A stretch of DNA of 64,000 nucleotides from Corallococcus sp. AS-1-6 (GTDB taxonomy: Bacteria; Myxococcota; Myxococcia; Myxococcales; Myxococcaceae), in NCBI RefSeq assembly GCF_020037015.1, contig NZ_JAIQDE010000001.1, forward strand, positions 434,001-498,000, written 5' to 3'. Both the position numbers and the translations under genes were made by a program. Every line of letters starts with the position of its first letter. The stretch's first letter is position 1. Below the pieces are notes generated by a model. It was given only the letters and a program-made list of their open reading frames with translations, was not told where the DNA came from and did not search any database. This document shows positions 24,708-32,765 of this stretch, piece after piece.

Positions 24708-25514
24708 GTGGCGAAGACACCGAACTACATCAAGGCCGCGTTCCTCCTGCCGGCCAACCTGGTGGGGCTGACGACGGCGGCCATGTCCAGCGCCGTGACG
24801 CAGGAGCCGCTGCCCATGATGGTGGCCCTGGGCGTGGAGGGCGTCTACCTGGCCGTCCTGTCGTCCATGAAGCGCTTCCAGCGCGTCGTGCGGTCGCGGC
24901 AGCCGGACAACCCGGAGGCCGCGCGCGCGGCGGTGGACGCGCTGCTCGCGGACCTGGCGCCGTCCCAGCGCGACCACTACCAGCAACTGGTGGGGCTGAA
25001 GGAGAAGATCCTCGCCAACTACCGCAAGCTGCCCGGCGGGCGCGTGCTGGCGGCGGACAGCGAGCCCAAGCTGGACGCGCTGCTCACGTCCTTCCTGCGG
25101 CTCATCTCCGCGCTCAACCAGTACCGCACGTACCTGAGCGGGTCCGACCGCGAGCACCTGACCTCCGAGGTGGCGGCGCTGGAGGCGGAGGTCGCGGACG
25201 AGGCCAACCCGCGCCTCAAGGACGTGAAGGGCAAGCGCGTGGAGATTCTGCGCAAGCGCCTGATGCGCTTCGAGCAGGCGGGCGAGAGCCGCGAGGTGGT
25301 GAGCCACCAGTTGGCCGGCATCGAGGACCTGATGCGCCTGACGCACGAGCAGTCCATCGCCATCCGCGACCCGGAGAGCGTCAACCGGCAACTGGACGTG
25401 CTCTCCGCGGAGACGGAGGCCACGGACGAGACCGTGCGCCAGATGGAGCGCTTCCTCGACTTCACCGAGGAGGTCTCCGCGCCCCTGCCGCACGGCGGCA
25501 CGCGGGTGCGGTAG
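24708..25514 (+). CDS. Helical membrane-associated protein linked to pspA
   Basis: A 268-residue protein I do not recognise. Residues 8-50 hold hydrophobic stretches ([17 protein letters not shown] and [18 protein letters not shown]) that could cross or lie on the membrane. The rest is almost wholly helical, charged and coiled-coil-like ([38 protein letters not shown]). The GTG start follows AAGGGGAG by 5 bases. It is third in the pspA group, and its long helical cytosolic part is well suited to bind PspA. Function unknown. Confidence 0.7.
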   Translation: MAKTPNYIKAAFLLPANLVGLTTAAMSSAVTQEPLPMMVALGVEGVYLAVLSSMKRFQRVVRSRQPDNPEAARAAVDALLADLAPSQRDHYQQLVGLKEKILANYRKLPGGRVLAADSEPKLDALLTSFLRLISALNQYRTYLSGSDREHLTSEVAALEAEVADEANPRLKDVKGKRVEILRKRLMRFEQAGESREVVSHQLAGIEDLMRLTHEQSIAIRDPESVNRQLDVLSAETEATDETVRQMERFLDFTEEVSAPLPHGGTRVR

Positions 25515-25632
25515 GCCGGGCACGGGCCCGGACGGGTACCTGTTCACCGTGGCACCTTGCGACCCGGGCGGGGGCCTTTGACGGCGCACGAATAGATTGA
25601 CTCTCCGGCGCAGGCATCCTGTCCTGCCGCCC

Positions 25633-27288
25633 ATGCTCCGCCGCGTTGGATTCCTTCCGTTGCTCCTGCTGTTGGTCGTGTTCGCCGGCTGCTCGCGCTG
25701 CGGGAAGGAGGCGGCCGGGCCCGCGGATTCGCCCCGGGGCGTGTCGCGCTACCTGCCGCGCACCGCGCAGGCGGCCGTCGTCATCGACGACCTGGGCACG
25801 CTGGGCGAGAAGCTCGCGCGCTTCCAGAACCTCAAGGTGGCCTCGTTCGTCGCGCAGCTCCAGAACTTCCCCTCCGCGGAGCGCTACGTGTCCGCGGTGA
25901 TGCGGCAGGTGGGCGTGGACCTGCGCAGCCGGAAGGCGCTGGAGGACGCGGGCATCGACCCGAAGCGCGGCGCGGGCGCGGCCTTCCTCGGGGGCACGCA
26001 GGCGGTGTCCGTCATCGGCGTGAAGGACGCGGACAAGCTGAAGACGACCTTCGCCACCTTCGCCCGCACGCGCCTGGGCGCCTCGGAGGAGAAGGAGACC
26101 AAGACGGACGCGGGGCGGCTGGTCACCTTCCACCGCCCGGGCTCCACGGAGCCCATGCTGGGCATGCTCTTCCTCAAGCACGACCTGGTGCTGCTGTCCG
26201 CGGGCGCGTCCGTGTCGCGCCTGTCGGAGCTGGCGGCGCTGCCGGAGGAGCAGTCGCTGGCGAAGGAGCCGGTGCTGGAGGCGTCCCTCAAGCGGCTCTC
26301 CGGCGACCGCGACTTCCACGTGTGGCTGCCGGGCGGCATGGGCCTGCTGCCCGCGGGCAGCGTGCAGGGCATCACCTTCACGGGCCACATCGAGGACCGC
26401 GCGGTGACGCTGCGCGCGGACGCGCCGTGGCCCGACTCGCAGGCGTCGCTCGCGGCGCTGGAGCCCAAGGGCGGTGAGGCGCTCTCGGGCTGGCTGCCGC
26501 AGGACAGCTTCTTCGTGGCGCGCTTCCGCGGCGACCCCGCGCATTTGGACGGCGTGTGGCCGTACCTGGCCGGCTCGCAGGTGACGCGCGCGGTGCAGGA
26601 GGCGGGCTTCAACGTGAAGACGGAGGTGCTGGACAACCTCAAGCCGGGCATGGTGCTCGCGCTGTCGCTGTCGCCCAACGTCAACCTGTCCTCGGGCATG
26701 CCGGAGCTGGACCTGCGGCGCACCAACCCCTTCCGCTTCGTCAACCTGGTGGCGCTCGCGGAGGTGAAGGACGTGGCGAAGGGGCAGGCCACGCTGGACA
26801 AGGTGCCCGGCTTCGCGGGCGGCTTCGGCGCGAAGGTGGAGCCCACGGACGTGAACGGCCAGAAGGCGTACCTCACGTCGTACCGCGCGGGCGAAGGCGC
26901 GCACTTCGCGCTGTCCAGGGACGGCAAGTTGGTGCTCGCGGCGCCCAGGGCGCGCCTGGAGTCCACCCTGGCCTCGCTCGCGCAGCCGGCCGGCACGGGC
27001 CCCGTGTCCGAGGACCTGAAGTCCGTGGGCAAGGACGCCGCGCTGGTGGTGCTGCTGGACCTGCGCCGGCTGGCGGACGCGGTGAAGGCGCTGCCGTCCG
27101 CCGCGTGGGGCATTGGCGGCTTCGCCATCAAGGCCACCACGGTGCGCTGGCTGGACGCCACGGACGACCTGCGCGCGGTGACCCTGGCCCTGTCGCGCAA
27201 GGACAAGGCGCTCCAGGCCGAAATCTCCCTGCGGCTGACGCCCGCGCCTGGCCCCACCACGACCACGACGACCCCGGCCACGCCTTGA
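25633..27288 (+). CDS. Large lipoprotein of unknown function coupled to an ABC exporter
   Basis: A 551-residue protein with signal and lipobox (PLLLLLVVFAGC). The body contains repeated alpha/beta segments such as YLPRTAQAAVVIDDLGTLGEKL and AALVVLLDLRRLADAV, reminiscent of DUF3352-type proteins, and ends in a Thr/Pro-rich tail. The ATG at 25633 is preferred because the signal peptide then starts normally. The stop TGA shares TTGA with the start of the ABC ATPase, so synthesis is coupled to the exporter. It may be a cargo or a periplasmic partner of that complex; this is inference. Confidence 0.68.
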   Translation: MLRRVGFLPLLLLLVVFAGCSRCGKEAAGPADSPRGVSRYLPRTAQAAVVIDDLGTLGEKLARFQNLKVASFVAQLQNFPSAERYVSAVMRQVGVDLRSRKALEDAGIDPKRGAGAAFLGGTQAVSVIGVKDADKLKTTFATFARTRLGASEEKETKTDAGRLVTFHRPGSTEPMLGMLFLKHDLVLLSAGASVSRLSELAALPEEQSLAKEPVLEASLKRLSGDRDFHVWLPGGMGLLPAGSVQGITFTGHIEDRAVTLRADAPWPDSQASLAALEPKGGEALSGWLPQDSFFVARFRGDPAHLDGVWPYLAGSQVTRAVQEAGFNVKTEVLDNLKPGMVLALSLSPNVNLSSGMPELDLRRTNPFRFVNLVALAEVKDVAKGQATLDKVPGFAGGFGAKVEPTDVNGQKAYLTSYRAGEGAHFALSRDGKLVLAAPRARLESTLASLAQPAGTGPVSEDLKSVGKDAALVVLLDLRRLADAVKALPSAAWGIGGFAIKATTVRWLDATDDLRAVTLALSRKDKALQAEISLRLTPAPGPTTTTTTPATP

Positions 27289-27989
27289 TCCACGCGCGCG
27301 ATGTCGTGAAGGAGTACGAGGACGGCGAGGGCTCGCGCGTGCGCGTCCTGGACGGCGTGTCGCTGGACGTGCAGGCCGGGGACTTCGTCGCGGTGGTGGG
27401 CGCGTCCGGCAGCGGCAAGTCCACGCTGCTGCACCTGTTGGGCGGCCTGGACGTGCACTACCAGGGGCAGGTGGAGGTGGGCGGCGTGAAGCTCACCGGC
27501 CTGCGCGACCAGGAGCTGGCGCGCTTCCGCAACACGCACGTGGGCTTCGTCTTCCAGTCGTTCCACCTCATCCCCAACCTGTCCGCGCTGGAGAACGTGC
27601 TGTTGCCCTCGCACTTCGGTCCGGCCACTCCGGACGGGCGCAAGCGCGCGAGCCAGCTCCTGGAGCGCGTGGGCCTGGGCGCCAAGCAGGACCGCGCGCC
27701 GGTGCGGCTGTCCGGCGGCGAGCGCCAGCGCGTGGCCATCGCCCGCGCCCTCTTCGGCGGCCCGAAGCTGCTCCTGTGCGACGAGCCCACGGGCAACCTG
27801 GACGCGGCCACCGGCGCGGGCGTCATCCAGCTCTTCCAGGAGCTGCACAAGGAAGGGCTCACGGTGCTGACGGTCACCCACGAGGAGCGCATGAGCGCGG
27901 TGGCGCGGCGGGTGCTGCGGCTCAAGGACGCGCGGCTGGTGGAGGAATCCCCCACGTCGGCGGCCCTGGCCTCGCGAGGTGCCCCGTGA
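27285..27989 (+). CDS. LolD/MacB-type ABC transporter ATPase
   Basis: A 234-residue ATPase of the type VII (MacB/LolCDE/FtsE) class: Walker A GASGSGKS, Q-loop FVFQSFHLIPNLSALENV, signature LSGGERQRVAIARAL, Walker B LLLCDEPTGNLD and switch His in VTHE. The only suitable start is a TTG at 27285 inside TTGA, overlapping the lipoprotein stop. The stop overlaps the GTG of the permease (GTGA). These transporters move lipoproteins or perform mechanotransmission across the envelope rather than import. Confidence 0.92.
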   Translation: MIHARDVVKEYEDGEGSRVRVLDGVSLDVQAGDFVAVVGASGSGKSTLLHLLGGLDVHYQGQVEVGGVKLTGLRDQELARFRNTHVGFVFQSFHLIPNLSALENVLLPSHFGPATPDGRKRASQLLERVGLGAKQDRAPVRLSGGERQRVAIARALFGGPKLLLCDEPTGNLDAATGAGVIQLFQELHKEGLTVLTVTHEERMSAVARRVLRLKDARLVEESPTSAALASRGAP

Positions 27990-29272
27990 GGTTCGACGCA
28001 CTGTCGCGACTGGTGAGGTTGTCCCTCGCTCGCGAGCGCAAGGGCGCGTTCTTCTCCGCCTTCGGCGTGGCCATGGGCGTGGGCGCGCTGGTGTTCTTCG
28101 TGGGCCTGGGCCTGGGCGTGGGGCGAGTCATCCGCGAGCGCATCTTCCCCACGGACTCACGGCTGGTGGACGTGGTGCCCCCGGCGGTGTCGCTGGGCCT
28201 CCTGGGCGGCGGCAAGCTGGACACGGCCGCGGTGGAGCGCCTGGCCGCGCTGCCCGGCGTGGAGACGACGTACCGGAAGATGAACGTCCGCGTGCCGGCG
28301 GTGACCCGCTACGACGGCGTCTTCTTCGGCTCGCGCCTGCGCATGGGCATGGAGGTGCTCGCGGTGGGCGTGGACCCCGGCCTGGTGCAGAAGGACGTGG
28401 GGCTGCCGGAGGCGAAGGACTTCAAGGACCCGGGGGAGGGCAAGGCCATCCCCGCGCTCATCTCCACGCGCCTGCTGGAGCTGTACAACAAGACGTTCGC
28501 GCCCGCGCGCAAGCTGCCGCAGTTGTCCGCGGAGATGCTCATCGGCTTCGGCTTCCCGGTGGAGTTCAACCGCTCCTACGTGGCCGCCACGTCCGGCGGG
28601 CCCAGCACCACGCAGCAGGCGCAGGTGGTGGGCGCGTCCGACCGGGCCATGCTCGCGGGCATCACCATCCCGCTGGACACGGCGGTGCGCATCAACCGCG
28701 CTTCCGGCGCGGACGCGGACAGCTACTCCGGCGTCACGCTGGTGGCGGCGGACCCCTCCCGCGTCCCGGAGCTGGTGGAGGCGGTGAAGGGGATGGGCTT
28801 CGAGATCGATGATCAGGAGCGCCGGCTGGCGGAGAACGCGGGCGCGGCGGTGGCGCTCACCACGTCCGCGCTGGCGCTGCTCTCCATCCTCATCTGCGTG
28901 CTGGCGGCGGTGAACATCGCCCACGCCATGTCCTCCTCCGTGCGCGCCCGGGCCAAGGAGATTGGCGTGATGCAGGCGGTGGGCGCCTCGCGCGCGGACG
29001 TGCGCGCCATCGTGCTGGCGGAGGCCGGCGTGGTGGGCGTGCTGGGCGGCGCGGCGGGCACGGCGGCGGCGCTGGTGCTGGCCTTCCTCGTGGATCGGCT
29101 CGCGAAGGGCTACCTGCCCAACTTCCCCTTCAAGCCGGAGAGCTTCTTCTCCTTCCCCGTGACCGTGGTGCTGGGGGGCGTGCTCCTGGGGCTCGTGGCC
29201 GCGCTCGCCGGGGCCTACTTCCCCAGCCGCCGCGCCGCCGCCACGGATCCGGCGAGGACGCTGGCGGGATGA
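27986..29272 (+). CDS. FtsX/MacB-type ABC permease
   Basis: A 428-residue inner-membrane protein with the MacB/LolE layout: one N-terminal membrane segment (FGVAMGVGALVFFVGLGLGVG), a periplasmic domain of about 230 residues (MacB_PCD-like), and three C-terminal segments with the FtsX signature (RAKEIGVMQAVGASRADV). The GTG at 27986 overlaps the ATPase stop, and its own TGA shares ATGA with the next gene. It should dimerise with the adjacent ATPase; the exported or sensed substrate is unknown. Confidence 0.9.
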   Translation: MRFDALSRLVRLSLARERKGAFFSAFGVAMGVGALVFFVGLGLGVGRVIRERIFPTDSRLVDVVPPAVSLGLLGGGKLDTAAVERLAALPGVETTYRKMNVRVPAVTRYDGVFFGSRLRMGMEVLAVGVDPGLVQKDVGLPEAKDFKDPGEGKAIPALISTRLLELYNKTFAPARKLPQLSAEMLIGFGFPVEFNRSYVAATSGGPSTTQQAQVVGASDRAMLAGITIPLDTAVRINRASGADADSYSGVTLVAADPSRVPELVEAVKGMGFEIDDQERRLAENAGAAVALTTSALALLSILICVLAAVNIAHAMSSSVRARAKEIGVMQAVGASRADVRAIVLAEAGVVGVLGGAAGTAAALVLAFLVDRLAKGYLPNFPFKPESFFSFPVTVVLGGVLLGLVAALAGAYFPSRRAAATDPARTLAG

Positions 29273-30039
29273 GCGGCCCTTCGCGCAAGACGCTCCTGAC
29301 CCACGTCCTGTGCCTGGGGGCGCTCGGGTGGATCTACGGGGGTGACCTCTCGGATGCCCTGCGCGCCCGGACCGCGGAGGTCTCCGCGCTCCTGACGCCG
29401 CCGTCCGCCGTGCGCGCCAGCGTCGTGCTGGGGCTCGCGGGCGTGGGCCTGGCCGTGTTCGTCGCCGGATGGCTGCGCAAGAAGCCGGAGGGCTTCAAGG
29501 GCTACCGGCTCGTGCCCATCCTGCTCGTGCTGGCGCTCTTCCTGGACCTGGTGCTGGCGGAGGGCCGCACGCCGCTGGACCCGCCGGAGCTGGCCTCGGT
29601 GGCGCTGCAGCGCTTCCAGAACGAGGCCCAGAAGCTGGCCACGGTGGAGGCCGTGCCCACGCGCTCCCAGGTGCTACAGCCCCTGGTGGACGCGCTGGGA
29701 ACGCCGCCGTACCTGGAGCGCGGCACGCCGGTGCCGGCCTATACACTCCAGGTGCGCACGGACTGCGAGGGCCCGGTCCGTGACGCCCCAGGCGCCCGGC
29801 CCGGCACGCTGCTCTACTGCGTGGCCCGGGACGGCAAGCAGGCCTGGGTGACGCTGGTGGGGCTGCCCGCCGAGGTGCGCTTTGGTGCGCCCGCCATGCT
29901 CTCCCACCGGGGCGAGCCGCGCGTCGCCGTCGTGCGCGCCCAGCTCCCTCCAGAGCCAGATGAGACCGAAGGCGTTCCGGGCATTGACCTGGAGATCCCC
30001 ACCGTGGATGGGGGCGCGGCGGCGGCGCCTTCACCCTGA
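29269..30039 (+). CDS. Membrane protein of unknown function, end of the ABC group
   Basis: A 256-residue protein, not recognised. Three hydrophobic segments (LLTHVLCLGALGWIYGG, ASVVLGLAGVGLAVFVAGWL, LVPILLVLALFLDLVLAEG) are followed by a soluble C-terminal half with two cysteines (RTDCEGP, LLYCVARD) that could form a disulfide if periplasmic. Its ATG overlaps the permease stop (ATGA), so it belongs to the coupled lipoprotein-ABC unit. Confidence 0.65.
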   Translation: MSGPSRKTLLTHVLCLGALGWIYGGDLSDALRARTAEVSALLTPPSAVRASVVLGLAGVGLAVFVAGWLRKKPEGFKGYRLVPILLVLALFLDLVLAEGRTPLDPPELASVALQRFQNEAQKLATVEAVPTRSQVLQPLVDALGTPPYLERGTPVPAYTLQVRTDCEGPVRDAPGARPGTLLYCVARDGKQAWVTLVGLPAEVRFGAPAMLSHRGEPRVAVVRAQLPPEPDETEGVPGIDLEIPTVDGGAAAAPSP

Positions 30040-30099
30040 TTCGGGCCGATCCAGGCCCGCCTGCCGGGCAAGCGGGCGGAAATAGGTCCGCGCGCGCGG

Positions 30100-30129
30100 T
30101 TGACCCTTTGGAGCCGCGATCGATAGGCT
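30100..30129 (+). promoter_or_regulatory. Candidate promoter of the Ser/Thr kinase gene
   Basis: TTGACC, an 18-base spacer and TAGGCT. Transcription would start near 30136, about 22 bases before the GTG. The same -10 hexamer occurs in the moxR promoter candidate. Confidence 0.4.
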
Positions 30130-30157
30130 CCCTGCAAGGACTCGACCCCCACTCAAA

Positions 30158-32686
30158 GTGACGACCTCTCAACCGAAGCGGCAACCCATCCCGTTCGGGA
30201 AGTATCTCCTCCTGGACCGCGTCAACATCGGCGGCATGGCGGAGGTCTGGCGCGGCAAACAGTTCGGCGCCAGCGGCTTCGAGCGGCTCGTCGCCATCAA
30301 GCGCATCCTGCCGAACATCGCCGAGGATGAAGAATTCATCTCGATGTTCATCGATGAGGCGAAGATCAGCGTCCAACTGACCCACGCCAACATCGCGCAG
30401 ATCTACGAGCTGGGGCAGATCGCCAGCAGCTACTTCATTTCGATGGAGTACATCCCCGGCAAGGACATGCGGGCCATCTTCGACCGCTGCCGGAAGAAGG
30501 GTGAGCCCGCGCCCGTGCCGCTGGTCGCCTTCTGCGTGGCGAAGATGTGCGAGGGCCTGGACTACGCCCACCGCAAGAAGGACGGGATGGGGCGCGACCT
30601 CAACATCGTCCACCGCGACATCTCGCCGCAGAACGTGCTCGTGTCCTTCGAGGGCGAGGTCAAGGTCATCGACTTCGGCATCGCGAAGGCGGCGGGCAAG
30701 GCGACGAAGACGCAGGCCGGCATCCTCAAGGGCAAGTTCGGCTACATGAGCCCGGAGCAGATCCGCGGCCTGCCGCTGGACCGGCGCTCGGACGTGTTCG
30801 CCATTGGCGTCTGCCTCTACGAGATGCTCACCGGCGAGCGCCTCTTCGTGGGCGACAGCGACTTCAGCGTGCTGGAGAAGGTGCGCAAGGCGGAGGTGCC
30901 GTCCCCGTCCACGTACAACCGGCGCATCCCGGAGGCGCTGGAGCGCATCGTCCTCAAGTCGCTCGCGAAGGACGTGGACGAGCGCTACCAGTACGCCAGC
31001 GAGCTGGGCGATGACCTCCAGCGCTTCCTGCTGACGAACGACTCCATCTTCGGCCGCAAGGACCTCATGCAGTACATGAAGTCCACGTTCGCCGAAGAGG
31101 TGGAACGCGAGAAGCAGCGCCTGGCCGAGTACGCGGACATCCGCGCGCCGGACGGCATGCTGGCGGCCATCGAGGCGGGCTTCAGCGGCCCGTCCCCGGT
31201 GCCCACGCAGAGCATGACCAACATCCCGGCGGTGGCGCCCTCCGCGCCCGCCGTGGAGCCCGTCGCCGCGCCGCCGCCGCGCGCGTCCAACTCCGGTGGC
31301 GCCGCGCAGGGGGCTCGCCGCTCGCCCACGCTGGCGGCGCTGCCCAAGCTGACCGCCGCGCCGGCCGCGCCCTCGCCCAAGGAGGACGAGGAGCTGGCGA
31401 CGCAGATGGTGGACCGCGACGCCGTCTTCAACGACGCGCCGGAGCCCACCACCCAGCCGGGCGCCGCCATTGGCCGCGCCGTCACGCCGCTGGAGTCCCC
31501 GGCCGCGCCCGCGGACGACGGGGAGGACGTGTCGGGCCGCACCGCCGTCATCCCGCCGCCCTCGACGCTGCCCCAGCCTCCGGCGCCGCCGCGCCTGTCG
31601 CAGAACAGCGCGCCGGTGCTGACCGCCGCGCCGCCGCGTCCGTCGCTGACCAACGTGCCCACGCTGATGTCCAACGACGCGCCCGCGCCCCGGCCGACGC
31701 CGAACCGGGGCAACGACGGCGCGCTGCCGCGCATCGTCCGGCCGGACTCGCCGCCGGAGCCGGCGCCGCCCGCGCCGCGTCCGCCCGCGCCCCCCGTCCT
31801 CAACAACGGGAACGCGCCGCGCCCGCCCTCGAAGGAGGCCCGCCAGAAGAACGCGCCCGAGCCGGAGGCTCCCGCCCGGGGCGGGGGCTTCAAGGGCATG
31901 GACAAGCGGCTGCTCTACGGCGCCGTGGGGCTGGCGTCGCTGTTCCTGCTGGTGGGCGTGGCCCTGGTCTTCTCCCCGAGCAAGCCCGCGCAGGGCTACG
32001 TGATGGTGGAGCTCAAGACGCAGGAGGCGAAGGACCGCGCGATGGTGTCCATCAACGCGGGGCCTCCGGAGAAGTTCCCCTCCAACGGCTTCGTCCTCAA
32101 GCCCATGTCGGTGGGCAACGTGCTGGTGGTGGTGACCGCGGACGGCTACGAGGCCTTCAACCAGTCCGTCATGGTGGCCGAGGGCACCAACGCCACGCAG
32201 GTCCCGGTCACCCTCAAGCGGCAGGCGCGCTCGGTGGTCGTCATCTTCAAGACCCAGCCGGAAGACGCGGAGGTGAAGATCGACAAGCAGGTCGCCCGGA
32301 AGCAGGGCGAGCGGGAGCAGGTGCTCCAGGACTTCTCGCTCAGCAACGACACCCCGCTCGTGGAGGTGTCCGCCCCGGGCTACCAGCCGTTCATCCGGAA
32401 GCTGACGGTGAACAAGGACGGCCTGGACGTGGTGGCGACGCTGGAGCGCGCGCCCGTGGAGGTGCGGGTCGAGTCCACGCCCCCGGGCGCGGCCATCTTC
32501 CAGGGCAACAAGGACCTGGGCGCCGTCACCCCGGCCACCCTCCGGGTGCCGTGGGGCACGCGAGAGCTGACGCTGAAGGCGAAATGCCACGCGGACGAGG
32601 ACGTATCCGTGGGGACGCCGTCCCCGGCGGGCTCCACGGTCAAGGTGGAAGCGACCCTGAAGAAGCAGGCGCGCTGCCGCGATTAG
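30158..32686 (+). CDS. Membrane Ser/Thr protein kinase with PEGA-like C-terminus
   Basis: An 842-residue Hanks-type kinase. The catalytic domain (residues 14-290) has Lys48 in VAIKR, Glu67, HRDISPQN with Asp154, DFG at 172-174 and GYMSPEQ, so it should be active. A Pro/Ala-rich linker of about 280 residues leads to one membrane segment near 585-605 and a periplasmic part with PEGA-like repeats (YVMVELKTQEAKDRAMVSIN; VEVRVESTPPGAAIFQGN). PEGA domains probably contact envelope polysaccharide or protein. Such kinases are abundant in myxobacteria. The start is a GTG at 30158. The AAA ATPase downstream may be cotranscribed and could be a target. Confidence 0.93.
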   Translation: MTTSQPKRQPIPFGKYLLLDRVNIGGMAEVWRGKQFGASGFERLVAIKRILPNIAEDEEFISMFIDEAKISVQLTHANIAQIYELGQIASSYFISMEYIPGKDMRAIFDRCRKKGEPAPVPLVAFCVAKMCEGLDYAHRKKDGMGRDLNIVHRDISPQNVLVSFEGEVKVIDFGIAKAAGKATKTQAGILKGKFGYMSPEQIRGLPLDRRSDVFAIGVCLYEMLTGERLFVGDSDFSVLEKVRKAEVPSPSTYNRRIPEALERIVLKSLAKDVDERYQYASELGDDLQRFLLTNDSIFGRKDLMQYMKSTFAEEVEREKQRLAEYADIRAPDGMLAAIEAGFSGPSPVPTQSMTNIPAVAPSAPAVEPVAAPPPRASNSGGAAQGARRSPTLAALPKLTAAPAAPSPKEDEELATQMVDRDAVFNDAPEPTTQPGAAIGRAVTPLESPAAPADDGEDVSGRTAVIPPPSTLPQPPAPPRLSQNSAPVLTAAPPRPSLTNVPTLMSNDAPAPRPTPNRGNDGALPRIVRPDSPPEPAPPAPRPPAPPVLNNGNAPRPPSKEARQKNAPEPEAPARGGGFKGMDKRLLYGAVGLASLFLLVGVALVFSPSKPAQGYVMVELKTQEAKDRAMVSINAGPPEKFPSNGFVLKPMSVGNVLVVVTADGYEAFNQSVMVAEGTNATQVPVTLKRQARSVVVIFKTQPEDAEVKIDKQVARKQGEREQVLQDFSLSNDTPLVEVSAPGYQPFIRKLTVNKDGLDVVATLERAPVEVRVESTPPGAAIFQGNKDLGAVTPATLRVPWGTRELTLKAKCHADEDVSVGTPSPAGSTVKVEATLKKQARCRD

Positions 32687-32719
32687 CGGCGCCGCGGTCC
32701 TGATACTTAAGGTAGGCCT

Positions 32720-32751
32720 GGGGGTCCTCCCCCCGGATGTCCCTGGGGGGA
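32720..32751 (+). other. Two alternative hairpins before the AAA ATPase gene
   Basis: GGGGG (32720-32724) can pair with CCCCC (32729-32733), while TCCCCCC (32728-32734) can pair with GGGGGGA (32745-32751). The two stems share the C-run and exclude each other; the second ends just before the ribosome binding site (GGAGGG) of the gene at 32766. This resembles an attenuator or translational switch, but there is no ligand or peptide evidence. Confidence 0.35.
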
Positions 32752-32765
32752 GCGGCGCCGGAGGG

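Noticed and set aside
25884-28001. 705-residue minus-strand frame
   Set aside because: It is the antisense shadow of the lipoprotein and ABC ATPase genes.
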